In this document: positions 15,001-22,247 of the stretch, piece after piece | Layout: each line of letters opens with the position of its first letter | Position numbering within the stretch: the first letter of the stretch is position 1 | Source of the DNA: Pythium myriotylum | Lineage: Eukaryota; Oomycota; Peronosporomycetes; Pythiales; Pythiaceae | Assembly: GCA_023091665.1 (NCBI GenBank) | Contig: JALJCQ010000003.1 | Span: forward strand, 2,108,001 to 2,172,000 | DNA: 64,000 nucleotides | Reading direction: 5' to 3' | Translations under genes and position numbers: made by a program | Notes under the pieces: generated by a model | The model's database searches: none | The model's input: the letters and a program-made list of their open reading frames with translations, nothing else | Told to the model about the DNA's origin: nothing

Positions 15001-18000
15001 GGAGTCTGAAGTCGCAGCGGCGAGTGTGGAGACTGCGGAGACTGCGGAGACTGGCGATACGCCTACGCCTACGCCGTCGGAGGAAGCTGAAGTCGCAGCA
15101 GAGGCTGCGGAGACTGCGGAGACTGCGGAGACTGCCGAGACTGCCGAGACTGCCGAAACAGCCGAGACGGCTACGCTGTCCGAAGTGTCTGAAGTTGCAA
15201 CAGAGACTGCGGAGACTGCAGAGACTGTGGAGACCGAAGAGACTGCCGATACGGCAACACCGTCGGAGGAAGCTGAAGTCGCAGCGGTGGGTGTGGAGAC
15301 TGCGGAGACTCCGGAGTCTGCCGATACGCCTACGCCTACGCCGTCGGAGGAAGCTGAAGTGTCAGCAGAGGTTGGCGCTGCCGAGGTGGTCGAGATCGTG
15401 GCTGGTGGCGATGTTGGCGGTGGCGATGCGAGCGAGTCTGTGGTGGCGACGGGGTCTGTGTTGGTGGCGGAGTCGTTGGTGGCGAGCGAGTCGTCGGAGC
15501 CGGCGTCGACGGATGTGGATGGTGCATTAACGCCGTCAGAGGAATCTGAAGTCGCTGCAAAGAGTGAAGAGAGTATGGAGCAGCCAACGCCGTCGGAGGA
15601 GTCTGAAGTCGCAGCGGCGAGTGTGGAGACTGCGGAGACTGCGGAGACTGGCGATACGCCTACGCCTACGCCGTCGGAGGAAGCTGAAGTCGCAGCAGAG
15701 GCTGCGGAGACTGCGGAGACTGCGGAGACTGCCGAGACTGCCGAGACTGCCGAAACAGCCGAGACGGCTACGCTGTCCGAAGTGTCTGAAGTTGCAACAG
15801 AGACTGCGGAGACTGCAGAGACTGTGGAGACCGAAGAGACTGCCGATACGGCAACACCGTCGGAGGAAGCTGAAGTCGCAGCGGTGGGTGTGGAGACTGC
15901 GGAGACTGCGGAGACTGGCGATACGCCTACGCCTACGCCGTCGGAGGAAGCTGAAGTGTCAGCAGAGGTTGGCGCTGCCGAGGTGGTCGAGATCGTGGCT
16001 GGTGGCGATGTTGGCGGTGGCGATGCGAGCGAGTCTGTGGTGGCGACGGAGTCTGGGTTGGTGGCGGAGTCGTTGGTGGCGAGCGAGTCGTCGGAGCCGG
16101 CGTCGACGGATGTGGATGGTGCATTAACGCCGTCGGAGGAATCTGAAGTCGCTGCAAAGAGTGAAGAGACTACGGAGCAGCCAACGCCGTCGGAGGAGTC
16201 TGAAGTCGCAGCGGTGGGTGTGGAGACTGCGGAGACTCCGGAGTCTGCCGATACGCCTACGCCTACGCCGTCGGAGGAAGCTGAAGTCGCAGCAGAGGCT
16301 GCGGAGACTGCGGAGACTGCGGAGACTGCCGAGACTGCCGAGACTGCCGAAACAGCCGAGACGGCTACGCTGTCCGAAGTGTCTGAAGTTGCAACAGAGA
16401 CTGCGGAGACTGCAGAGACTGTGGAGACCGAAGAGACTGCCGATACGGCAACACCGTCGGAGGAAGCTGAAGTCGCAGCGGTGGGTGTGGAGACTGCGGA
16501 GACTCCGGAGTCTGCCGATACGCCTACGCCTACGCCGTCGGAGGAAGCTGAAGTGTCAGCAGAGGTTGGCGCTGCCGAGGTGGTCGAGATCGTGGCTGGT
16601 GGCGATGTTGGCGGTGGCGATGCGAGCGAGTCTGTGGTGGCGACGGGGTCTGTGTTGGTGGCGGAGTCGTTGGTGGCGAGCGAGTCGTCGGAGCCGGCGT
16701 CGACGGATGTGGATGGTGCATTAACGCCGTCAGAGGAATCTGAAGTCGCTGCAAAGAGTGAAGAGAGTATGGAGCAGCCAACGCCGTCGGAGGAGTCTGA
16801 AGTCGCAGCGGCGAGTGTGGAGACTGCGGAGACTGCGGAGACTGGCGATACGCCTACGCCTACGCCGTCGGAGGAAGCTGAAGTCGCAGCAGAGGCTGCG
16901 GAGACTGCGGAGACTGCGGAGACTGCCGAGACTGCCGAGACTGCCGAAACAGCCGAGACGGCTACGCTGTCCGAAGTGTCTGAAGTTGCAACAGAGACTG
17001 CGGAGACTGCAGAGACTGTGGAGACCGAAGAGACTGCCGATACGGCAACACCGTCGGAGGAAGCTGAAGTCGCAGCGGTGGGTGTGGAGACTGCGGAGAC
17101 TGCGGAGACTGGCGATACGCCTACGCCTACGCCGTCGGAGGAAGCTGAAGTGTCAGCAGAGGTTGGCGCTGCCGAGGTGGTCGAGATCGTGGCTGGTGGC
17201 GATGTTGGCGGTGGCGATGCGAGCGAGTCTGTGGTGGCGACGGAGTCTGGGTTGGTGGCGGAGTCGTTGGTGGCGAGCGAGTCGTCGGAGCCGGCGTCGA
17301 CGGATGTGGATGGTGCATTAACGCCGTCGGAGGAATCTGAAGTCGCTGCAAAGAGTGAAGAGACTACGGAGCAGCCAACGCCGTCGGAGGAGTCTGAAGT
17401 CGCAGCGGTGGGTGTGGAGACTGCGGAGACTCCGGAGTCTGCCGATACGCCTACGCCTACGCCGTCGGAGGAAGCTGAAGTGTCAGCAGAGGTTGGCGCT
17501 GCCGAGGTGGTCGAGATCGTGGCTGGTGGCGATGTTGGCGGTGGCGATGCGAGCGAGTCTGTGGTGGCGACGGGGTCTGTGTTGGTGGCGGAGTCGTTGG
17601 TGGCGAGCGAGTCGTCGGAGCCGGCGTCGACGGATGTGGATGGTGCATTAACGCCGTCGGAGGAATCTGAAGTCGCTGCAAAGAGTGAAGAGACTACGGA
17701 GCAGCCAACGCCGTCGGAGGAGTCTGAAGTCGCAGCGGTGGGTGTGGAGACTGCGGAGACTCCGGAGTCTGCCGATACGCCTACGCCTACGCCGTCGGAG
17801 GAAGCTGAAGTGTCAGCAGAGGTTGGCGCTGCCGAGGTGGTCGAGATCGTGGCTGGTGGCGATGTTGGCGGTGGCGATGCGAGCGAGTCTGTGGTGGCGA
17901 CGGAGTCTGGGTTGGTGGCGGAGTCGTTGGTGGCGAGCGAGTCGTCGGAGCCGGCGTCGACGGATGTGGATGGTGCATTAACGCCGTCGGAGGAATCTGA

Positions 18001-21000
18001 AGTCGCTGCAAAGAGTGAAGAGACTACGGAGCAGCCAACGCCGTCGGAGGAGTCTGAAGTCGCAGCGGTGGGTGTGGAGACTGCGGAGACTCCGGAGTCT
18101 GCCGATACGCCTACGCCTACGCCGTCGGAGGAAGCTGAAGTGTCAGCAGAGGTTGGCGCTGCCGAGGTGGTCGAGATCGTGGCTGGTGGCGATGTTGGCG
18201 GTGGCGATGCGAGCGAGTCTGTGGTGGCGACGGGGTCTGTGTTGGTGGCGGAGTCGTTGGTGGCGAGCGAGTCGTCGGAGCCGGCGTCGACGGATGTGGA
18301 TGGTGCATTAACGCCGTCGGAGGAATCTGAAGTCGCTGCAAAGAGTGAGGAGACTACGGAGCAGCCAACGCCGTCGGAGGAGTCTGAAGTCGCAGCGGCG
18401 AGTGTGGAGACTGCGGAGACTGCGGAGACTGGCGATACGCCTACGCCTACGCCGTCGGAGGAAGCTGAAGTGTCAGCAGAGGTTGGCGCTGCCGAGGTGG
18501 TCGAGATCGTGGCTGGTGGCGATGTTGGCGGTGGCGATGCGAGCGAGTCTGTGGTGGCGACGGGGTCTGGGTTGGTGGCGGAGTCGTTGGTGGCGAGCGA
18601 GTCGTCGGAGCCGGCGTCGACGGATGTGGATGGTGCATTAACGCCGTCGGAGGAATCTGAAGTCGCTGCAAAGAGTGAAGAGACTACGGAGCAGCCAACG
18701 CCGTCGGAGGAGTCTGAAGTCGCAGCGGCGAGTGTGGAGACTGCGGAGACTGCGGAGACTGGCGATACGCCTACGCCTACGCCGTCGGAGGAAGCTGAAG
18801 TCGCAGCAGAGGCTGCGGAGACTGCGGAGACTGCGGAGACTGCCGAAACAGCCGAGACGGCTACGCTGTCCGAAGTGTCTGAAGTTGCAACAGAGACTGC
18901 GGAGACTGCAGAGACTGTGGAGACCGAAGAGACTGCCGATACGGCAACACCGTCGGAGGAAGCTGAAGTCGCAGCGGTGGGTGTGGAGACTGCGGAGACT
19001 GCGGAGACTGGCGATACGCCTACGCCTACGCCGTCGGAGGAAGCTGAAGTGTCAGCAGAGGTTGGCGCTGCCGAGGTGGTCGAGATCGTGGCTGGTGGCG
19101 ATGTTGGCGGTGGCGATGCGAGCGAGTCTGTGGTGGCGACGGGGTCTGTGTTGGTGGCGGAGTCGTTGGTGGCGAGCGAGTCGTCGGAGCCGGCGTCGAC
19201 GGATGTGGATGGTGCATTAACGCCGTCGGAGGAATCTGAAGTCGCTGCAAAGAGTGAAGAGACTACGGAGCAGCCAACGCTGTCGGAGGAGTCTGAAGTC
19301 GCAGCGGCGAGTGTGGAGACTGCGGAGACTGCGGAGACTGGCGATACGCCTACGCCTACGCCGTCGGAGGAAGCTGAAGTCGCAGCAGAGGCTGCGGAGA
19401 CTGCGGAGACTGCGGAGACTGCCGAGACTGCCGAGACTGCCGAAACAGCCGAGACGGCTACGCTGTCCGAAGTGTCTGAAGTTGCAACAGAGACTGCGGA
19501 GACTGCAGAGACTGTGGAGACCGAAGAGACTGCCGATACGGCAACACCGTCGGAGGAAGCTGAAGTCGCAGCGGTGGGTGTGGAGACTGCGGAGACTCCG
19601 GAGTCTGCCGATACGCCTACGCCTACGCCGTCGGAGGAAGCTGAAGTGTCAGCAGAGGTTGGCGCTGCCGAGGTGGTCGAGATCGTGGCTGGTGGCGATG
19701 TTGGCGGTGGCGATGCGAGCGAGTCTGTGGTGGCGACGGAGTCTGTGTTGGTGGCGGAGTCGTTGGTGGCGAGCGAGTCGTCGGAGCCGGCGTCGACGGA
19801 TGTGGATGGTGCATTAACGCCGTCGGAGGAATCTGAAGTCGCTGCAAAGAGTGAAGAGAGTATGGAGCAGCCAACGCCGTCGGAGGAGTCTGAAGTCGCA
19901 GCGGCGAGTGTGGAGACTGCGGAGACTGCGGAGACTGGCGATACGCCTACGCCTACGCCGTCGGAGGAAGCTGAAGTCGCAGCAGAGGCTGCGGAGACTG
20001 CGGAGACTGCGGAGACTGCCGAGACTGCCGAGACTGCCGAAACAGCCGAGACGGCTACGCTGTCCGAAGTGTCTGAAGTTGCAACAGAGACTGCGGAGAC
20101 TGCAGAGACTGTGGAGACCGAAGAGACTGCCGATACGGCAACACCGTCGGAGGAAGCTGAAGTCGCAGCGGTGGGTGTGGAGACTGCGGAGACTCCGGAG
20201 TCTGCCGATACGCCTACGCCTACGCCGTCGGAGGAAGCTGAAGTGTCAGCAGAGGTTGGCGCTGCCGAGGTGGTCGAGATCGTGGCTGGTGGCGATGTTG
20301 GCGGTGGCGATGCGAGCGAGTCTGTGGTGGCGACGGAGTCTGTGTTGGTGGCGGAGTCGTTGGTGGCGAGCGAGTCGTCGGAGCCGGCGTCGACGGATGT
20401 GGATGGTGCATTAACGCCGTCGGAGGAATCTGAAGTCGCTGCAAAGAGTGAAGAGAGTATGGAGCAGCCAACGCCGTCGGAGGAGTCTGAAGTCGCAGCG
20501 GCGAGTGTGGAGACTGCGGAGACTGCGGAGACTGGCGATACGCCTACGCCTACGCCGTCGGAGGAAGCTGAAGTCGCAGCAGAGGCTGCGGAGACTGCGG
20601 AGACTGCGGAGACTGCCGAAACAGCCGAGACGGCTACGCTGTCCGAAGTGTCTGAAGTTGCAACAGAGACTGCGGAGACTGCAGAGACTGTGGAGACCGA
20701 AGAGACTGCCGATACGGCAACACCGTCGGAGGAAGCTGAAGTCGCAGCGGTGGGTGTGGAGACTGCGGAGACTCCGGAGTCTGCCGATACGCCTACGCCT
20801 ACGCCGTCGGAGGAAGCTGAAGTGTCAGCAGAGGTTGGCGCTGCCGAGGTGGTCGAGATCGTGGCTGGTGGCGATGTTGGCGGTGGCGATGCGAGCGAGT
20901 CTGTGGTGGCGACGGAGTCTGTGTTGGTGGCGGAGTCGTTGGTGGCGAGCGAGTCGTCGGAGCCGGCGTCGACGGATGTGGATGGTGCATTAACGCCGTC

Positions 21001-21740
21001 GGAGGAATCTGAAGTCGCTGCAAAGAGTGAAGAGAGTATGGAGCAGCCAACGCCGTCGGAGGAGTCTGAAGTCGCAGCGGCGAGTGTGGAGACTGCGGAG
21101 ACTGCGGAGACTGGCGATACGCCTACGCCTACGCCGTCGGAGGAAGCTGAAGTCGCAGCAGAGGCTGCGGAGACTGCGGAGACTGCGGAGACTGCCGAAA
21201 CAGCCGAGACGGCTACGCTGTCCGAAGTGTCTGAAGTTGCAACAGAGACTGCGGAGACTGCAGAGACTGTGGAGACCGAAGAGACTGCCGATACGGCAAC
21301 ACCGTCGGAGGAAGCTGAAGTCGCAGCGGTGGGTGTGGAGACTGCGGAGACTGCGGAGACTGGCGATACGCCTACGCCTACGCCGTCGGAGGAAGCTGAA
21401 GTGTCAGCAGAGGTTGGCGCTGCCGAGGTGGTCGAGATCGTGGCTGGTGGCGATGTTGGCGGTGGCGATGCGAGCGAGTCTGTGGTGGCGACGGGGTCTG
21501 GGTTGGTGGCGGAGTCGTTGGTGGCGAGCGAGTCGTCGGAGCCGGCGTCGACGGATGTGGATGGTGCATTAACGCCGTCGGAGGAATCTGAAGTCGCTGC
21601 AAAGAGTGAAGAGACTACGGAGCAGCCAACGCTGTCGGAGGAGTCTGAAGTCGCAGCGGCGAGTGTGGAGACTGCGGAGACTCCGGAGACTGGCGATACG
21701 CCTACGCCTACGCCGTCGGAGGAAGCTGAAGTTTTATCGG
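2..21740 (+). repeat. Coding minisatellite with higher-order A/B structure
   Basis: Nearly identical A and B modules fill about 21.7 kb. By hand count there are about 48 A modules, marked by TLSEVSEVAT, and 28 B modules, marked by VVEIVAGGDV. Tandem B modules repeat every 330 bp (for example 2790, 3120, 3450 and 17127, 17457, 17787, 18117, 18447). Alternating A-B units repeat every 579 or 597 bp (14739, 15336, 15933, 16530, 17127). A alone repeats every 258-267 bp between about 8.2 and 13.9 kb, where B is absent. Unit lengths differ mostly by multiples of 9 bp (one Glu-Thr-Ala triplet), so the frame is kept. Confidence 0.9.
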
Positions 21741-21973
21741 AGGCTGTGGAGACGGTGGTGTCTGAATCGACTGATCCCGTGAACGTATCTTGTGAGGCAG
21801 TTGGGGAGGTTTCTGCGTTAGGATCTGCCGTGAGTACAGGTGAAAGCGGTCAGTCCGTCGTTGGTTCAGTCGCTGATCCGGGCTCGGACGCTGAGCTCTC
21901 GGCCCCAGCATCTAATGGCGAGGAGTGGTGGTCTCGATGGAGTCACTCCGTTAGACGGGACAGTGTGTCATGA
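2..21973 (+). CDS. Giant acidic repeat protein, 5' end outside window
   Basis: The frame is open from base 2 and stops at TGA 21971-21973, giving 7,323 visible residues without an intron. The GTG at 101 lies inside a repeat and is not a start; the true start is upstream of the window. The protein is rich in Glu, Ala, Thr, Ser, Pro and Val. It is made of module A (ETA triplet runs, TLSEVSEVAT, ADTATPSEEAEVAA, GDTPTPTPSEEAEV) and module B (VVEIVAGGDVGGGD, VVATxSxLVAESLVAS, STDVDGALTPSEESEV). The last ~80 residues, after about 21730, are unique and end in EEWWSRWSHSVRRDSVS. I see no membrane segment or catalytic motif in the visible part. This frame is chosen because it continues into the unique tail; two other frames are also largely open only because the repeat has no stops. 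A secreted, adhesive or structural role is possible but not shown. Function unknown. Confidence 0.85.
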   Translation, partial: PTPSEEAEVAAEAAETAATAETAETAETATLSEVSEVATEAAETAETVETEETADTATPSEEAEVAAVGVETAETAETGDTPTPTPSEEAEVAAEAAETAETAETAETAETATLSEVSEVATEAAETAETVETEETADTATPSEEAEVAAVGVETAETAESADTPTPTPSEEAEVSAEVGAAEVVEIVAGGDVGGGDASESVVATESVLVAESLVASVSSEPASTDVDGALTPSEESEVAAKSEETTEQPTPSEESEVAAASVETAETAETGDTPTPTPSEEAEVAAEAAETAETAETAETAETAETAETATLSEVSEVATEAAETAETVETEETADTATPSEEAEVAAVGVETAETAESADTPTPTPSEEAEVSAEVGAAEVVEIVAGGDVGGGDASESVVATGSVLVAESLVASVSSEPASTDVDGALTPSEESEVAAKSEETTEQPTPSEESEVAAASVETAETAETGDTPTPTPSEEAEVAAEAAETAATAETAETAETATLSEVSEVATEAAETAETVETEETADTATPSEEAEVAAVGVETAETAETGDTPTPTPSEEAEVSAEVGAAEVVEIVAGGDVSGGDASESVVATESGLVAESLVASVSSEPASTDVDGALTPSEESEVAAKSEETTEQPTPSEESEVAAASVETAETAETGDTPTPTPSEEAEVAAEAAETAATAETAETAETATLSEVSEVATEAAETAETVETEETADTATPSEEAEVAAVGVETAETAETGDTPTPTPSEEAEVAAEAAETAETAETAATAETAETAETATLSEVSEVATEAAETAETVETEETADTATPSEEAEVAAVGVETAETAETGDTPTPTPSEEAEVAAEAAETAETAETAATAETAETAETATLSEVSEVATEAAETAETVETEETADTATPSEEAEVAAVGVETAETAETGDTPTPTPSEEAEVSAEVGAAEVVEIVAGGDVGGGDASESVVATGSVLVAESLVASVSSEPASTDVDGALTPSEESEVAAKSEETTEQPTPSEESEVAAASVETAETAETGDTPTPTPSEEAEVSAEVGAAEVVEIVAGGDVGGGDASESVVATESGLVAESLVASVSSEPASTDVDGALTPSEESEVAAKSEETTEQPTPSEESEVAAASVETAETAETGDTPTPTPSEEAEVSAEVGAAEVVEIVAGGDVGGGDASESVVATESGLVAESLVASVSSEPASTDVDGALTPSEESEVAAKSEETTEQPTPSEESEVAAASVETAETAETGDTPTPTPSEEAEVAAEAAETAETAETAETAETAETATLSEVSEVATEAAETAETVETEETADTATPSEEAEVAAASVETAETAETGDTPTPTPSEEAEVAAEAAETAETAETAETAETAETATLSEVSEVATETAETAETVETEETADTATPSEEAEVAAVGVETAETAESADTPTPTPSEEAEVSAEVGAAEVVEIVAGGDVGGGDASESVVATESGLVAESLVASVSSEPASTDVDGALTPSEESEVAAKSEETTEQPTPSEESEVAAASVETAETAETGDTPTPTPSEEAEVSAEVGAAEVVEIVAGGDVGGGDASESVVATESGLVAESLVASVSSEPASTDVDGALTPSEESEVAAKSEETTEQPTPSEESEVAAASVETAETAETGDTPTPTPSEEAEVSAEVGAAEVVEIVAGGDVGGGDASESVVATESGLVAESLVASVSSEPASTDVDGALTPSEESEVAAKSEETTEQPTPSEESEVAAASVETAETAETGDTPTPTPSEEAEVAAEAAETAETAETAETAETAETAETATLSEVSEVATEAAETAETVETEETADTATPSEEAEVAAVGVETAETAESADTPTPTPSEEAEVSAEVGAAEVVEIVAGGDVGGGDASESVVATGSVLVAESLVASVSSEPASTDVDGALTPSEESEVAAKSEETTEQPTPSEESEVAAASVETAETGDTPTPTPSEEAEVAAEAAETAATAETAETAETATLSEVSEVATEAAETAETVETEETADTATPSEEAEVAAVGVETAETAETGDTPTPTPSEEAEVAAEAAETAETAETAATAETAETAETATLSEVSEVATEAAETAETVETEETADTATPSEEAEVAAVGVETAETAETGDTPTPTPSEEAEVSAEVGAAEVVEIVAGGDVGGGDASESVVATESGLVAESLVASVSSEPASTDVDGALTPSEESEVAAKSEETTEQPTPSEESEVAAASVETAETAETGDTPTPTPSEEAEVAAEAAETAETAETAETAETAETAETATLSEVSEVATEAAETAETVETEETADTATPSEEAEVAAVGVETAETAESADTPTPTPSEEAEVSAEVGAAEVVEIVAGGDVGGGDASESVVATGSVLVAESLVASVSSEPASTDVDGALTPSEESEVAAKSEETTEQPTPSEESEVAAASVETAETAETGDTPTPTPSEEAEVAAEAAETAETAETAETAETAETATLSEVSEVATEAAETAETVETEETADTATPSEEAEVAAVGVETAETAESAETAETATLSEVSEVATEAAETAETVETEETADTATPSEEAEVAAVGVETAETAETGDTPTPTPSEEAEVSAEVGAAETAETAETAETATLSEVSEVATETAETAETVETEETADTATPSEEAEVAAVGVETAETPESADTPTPTPSEEAEVSAEVGAAEVVEIVAGGDVGGGDASESVVATGSVLVAESLVASESSEPASTDVDGALTPSEESEVAAKSEETTEQPTPSEESEVAAVGVETAETAETGDTPTPTPSEEAEVAAEAAETAETAETAETAETAETATLSEVSEVATETAETAETVETEETADTATPSEEAEVAAVGVETAETAETGDTPTPTPSEEAEVAAEAAETAETAETAETAETAETATLSEVSEVATETAETAETVETEETADTATPSEEAEVAAVGVETAETAESAETAETATLSEVSEVATETAETAETVETEETADTATPSEESEVAAVGVETAETAETGDTPTPTPSEEAEVAAEAAETAETAETAETAETAETATLSEVSEVATETAETAETVETEETADTATPSEEAEVAVVGVETAETAETGDTPTPTPSEEAEVAAEAAETAETAETAETAETAETATLSEVSEVATETAETAETVETEETADTATPSEEAEVAAVGVETAETAETGDTPTPTPSEEAEVAAEAAETAETAETAETAETAETATLSEVSEVATETAETAETVETEETADTATPSEEAEVAAVGVETAETAETGDTPTPTPSEEAEVAAVGVETAETAETAETAETAETATLSEVSEVATETAETAETVETEETADTATPSEEAEVAAVGVETAETAETGDTPTPTPSEEAEVAAVGVETAETAETAETAETAETATLSEVSEVATETAETAETVETEETADTATPSEEAEVAAVGVETAETAETGDTPTPTPSEEAEVAAVGVETAETAETAETAETAETATLSEVSEVATETAETAETVETEETADTATPSEEAEVAVVGVETAETAETGDTPTPTPSEEAEVAAEAAETAETAETAETAETAETATLSEVSEVATETAETAETVETEETADTATPSEEAEVAAVGVETAETAETGDTPTPTPSEEAEVAAEAAETAETAETAETAETAETAETATLSEVSEVATETAETAETVETEETADTATPSEEAEVAAVGVETAETAETGDTPTPTPSEEAEVAAEAAETAETAETAETAETAETAETATLSEVSEVATETAETAETVETEETADTATPSEESEVAAVGVETAETAETGDTPTPTPSEEAEVAAEAAETAETAETAETAETAETAETATLSEVSEVATETAETAETVETEETADTATPSEEAEVAAVGVETAETAETGDTPTPTPSEEAEVAAEAAETAATAETAETAETATLSEVSEVATETAETAETVETEETADTATPSEEAEVAAVGVETAETAETGDTPTPTPSEEAEVAAVGVETAETPETGDTPTPTPSEEAEVAAETAETAETVETEETADTATPSEESEVAAASVETAETAETGDTPTPTPSEEAEVAAEAAETAETAETAETAETAETAETATLSEVSEVATETAETAETVETEETADTATPSEEAEVAAVGVETAETAETGDTPTPTPSEEAEVAAEAAETAETAETAETAETAETATLSEVSEVATETAETAETVETEETADTATPSEESEVAAVGVETAETAETGDTPTPTPSEEAEVAAEAAETAETAETAETAETAETATLSEVSEVATETAETAETVETEETADTATPSEEAEVAAVGVETAETAETGDTPTPTPSEEAEVAAEAAETAETAETAETAETATLSEVSEVATETAETAETVETEETADTATPSEEAEVAAVGVETAETAETGDTPTPTPSEEAEVAAEAAETAETAETAETAETAETAETATLSEVSEVATETAETAETVETEETADTATPSEESEVAAASVETAETAETGDTPTPTPSEEAEVAAEAAETAETAETAETAETAETATLSEVSEVATETAETAETVETEETADTATPSEESEVAAVGVETAETAETGDTPTPTPSEEAEVAAEAAETAETAETAETAETAETATLSEVSEVATETAETAETVETEETADTATPSEEAEVAAVGVETAETAESADTPTPTPSEEAEVSAEVGAAEVVEIVAGGDVGGGDASESVVATGSVLVAESLVASESSEPASTDVDGALTPSEESEVAAKSEESMEQPTPSEESEVAAASVETAETAETGDTPTPTPSEEAEVAAEAAETAETAETATLSEVSEVATETAETAETVETEETADTATPSEEAEVAAASVETAETAETGDTPTPTPSEEAEVAAEAAETAETAETAETAETAETATLSEVSEVATETAETAETVETEETADTATPSEEAEVAAVGVETAETPESADTPTPTPSEEAEVSAEVGAAEVVEIVAGGDVGGGDASESVVATESVLVAESLVASESSEPASTDVDGALTPSEESEVAAKSEESMEQPTPSEESEVAAASVETAETAETGDTPTPTPSEEAEVAAEAAETAETAETAETAETAETAETATLSEVSEVATETAETAETVETEETADTATPSEEAEVAAVGVETAETPESADTPTPTPSEEAEVSAEVGAAEVVEIVAGGDVGGGDASESVVATGSVLVAESLVASESSEPASTDVDGALTPSEESEVAAKSEESMEQPTPSEESEVAAASVETAETAETGDTPTPTPSEEAEVAAEAAETAETAETAETAETAETAETATLSEVSEVATETAETAETVETEETADTATPSEEAEVAAVGVETAETAETGDTPTPTPSEEAEVSAEVGAAEVVEIVAGGDVGGGDASESVVATESGLVAESLVASESSEPASTDVDGALTPSEESEVAAKSEETTEQPTPSEESEVAAVGVETAETPESADTPTPTPSEEAEVAAEAAETAETAETAETAETAETAETATLSEVSEVATETAETAETVETEETADTATPSEEAEVAAVGVETAETPESADTPTPTPSEEAEVSAEVGAAEVVEIVAGGDVGGGDASESVVATGSVLVAESLVASESSEPASTDVDGALTPSEESEVAAKSEESMEQPTPSEESEVAAASVETAETAETGDTPTPTPSEEAEVAAEAAETAETAETAETAETAETAETATLSEVSEVATETAETAETVETEETADTATPSEEAEVAAVGVETAETAETGDTPTPTPSEEAEVSAEVGAAEVVEIVAGGDVGGGDASESVVATESGLVAESLVASESSEPASTDVDGALTPSEESEVAAKSEETTEQPTPSEESEVAAVGVETAETPESADTPTPTPSEEAEVSAEVGAAEVVEIVAGGDVGGGDASESVVATGSVLVAESLVASESSEPASTDVDGALTPSEESEVAAKSEETTEQPTPSEESEVAAVGVETAETPESADTPTPTPSEEAEVSAEVGAAEVVEIVAGGDVGGGDASESVVATESGLVAESLVASESSEPASTDVDGALTPSEESEVAAKSEETTEQPTPSEESEVAAVGVETAETPESADTPTPTPSEEAEVSAEVGAAEVVEIVAGGDVGGGDASESVVATGSVLVAESLVASESSEPASTDVDGALTPSEESEVAAKSEETTEQPTPSEESEVAAASVETAETAETGDTPTPTPSEEAEVSAEVGAAEVVEIVAGGDVGGGDASESVVATGSGLVAESLVASESSEPASTDVDGALTPSEESEVAAKSEETTEQPTPSEESEVAAASVETAETAETGDTPTPTPSEEAEVAAEAAETAETAETAETAETATLSEVSEVATETAETAETVETEETADTATPSEEAEVAAVGVETAETAETGDTPTPTPSEEAEVSAEVGAAEVVEIVAGGDVGGGDASESVVATGSVLVAESLVASESSEPASTDVDGALTPSEESEVAAKSEETTEQPTLSEESEVAAASVETAETAETGDTPTPTPSEEAEVAAEAAETAETAETAETAETAETAETATLSEVSEVATETAETAETVETEETADTATPSEEAEVAAVGVETAETPESADTPTPTPSEEAEVSAEVGAAEVVEIVAGGDVGGGDASESVVATESVLVAESLVASESSEPASTDVDGALTPSEESEVAAKSEESMEQPTPSEESEVAAASVETAETAETGDTPTPTPSEEAEVAAEAAETAETAETAETAETAETAETATLSEVSEVATETAETAETVETEETADTATPSEEAEVAAVGVETAETPESADTPTPTPSEEAEVSAEVGAAEVVEIVAGGDVGGGDASESVVATESVLVAESLVASESSEPASTDVDGALTPSEESEVAAKSEESMEQPTPSEESEVAAASVETAETAETGDTPTPTPSEEAEVAAEAAETAETAETAETAETATLSEVSEVATETAETAETVETEETADTATPSEEAEVAAVGVETAETPESADTPTPTPSEEAEVSAEVGAAEVVEIVAGGDVGGGDASESVVATESVLVAESLVASESSEPASTDVDGALTPSEESEVAAKSEESMEQPTPSEESEVAAASVETAETAETGDTPTPTPSEEAEVAAEAAETAETAETAETAETATLSEVSEVATETAETAETVETEETADTATPSEEAEVAAVGVETAETAETGDTPTPTPSEEAEVSAEVGAAEVVEIVAGGDVGGGDASESVVATGSGLVAESLVASESSEPASTDVDGALTPSEESEVAAKSEETTEQPTLSEESEVAAASVETAETPETGDTPTPTPSEEAEVLSEAVETVVSESTDPVNVSCEAVGEVSALGSAVSTGESGQSVVGSVADPGSDAELSAPASNGEEWWSRWSHSVRRDSVS

Positions 21974-22247
21974 GCAGGGATTAGTGCGATTTGGATAAAC
22001 TTTGATTTCATCGATGGCGAGTAATAATGGATCACAATCGACGTTTTTACCGTGTCGAGCCAGTATTCTGAGAGCAGGATTGATAGATTTCTCGCTCTTA
22101 GACTACTTGGCTTGAGCTCATGGACATGATTTATTTCTTGTCACAGTCTGGAAAATCAAAAGTGAACATCGATGACGAACTACTGCAAGGTTTGGCCCCA
22201 GTTAAACCATTTCGTAAAAATCTACTAAACAGCTCCGCAAAAGAGAT
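21974..22247. other. Intergenic gap between convergent genes
   Basis: This 274 bp gap separates the stop of the giant repeat gene (+) from the stop of the next gene (-). Both genes end here, so it should hold two 3' untranslated regions. A short ORF on the plus strand from 22120 runs into the neighbouring gene and has no support as a gene. I see no other feature. Confidence 0.5.

Noticed and set aside
501..21602. Many 74-98-codon and longer Arg/Leu- or Pro-rich frames within the giant repeat
   Set aside because: They are shadows of the stop-free repeat in other frames; none continues into the unique 3' tail.
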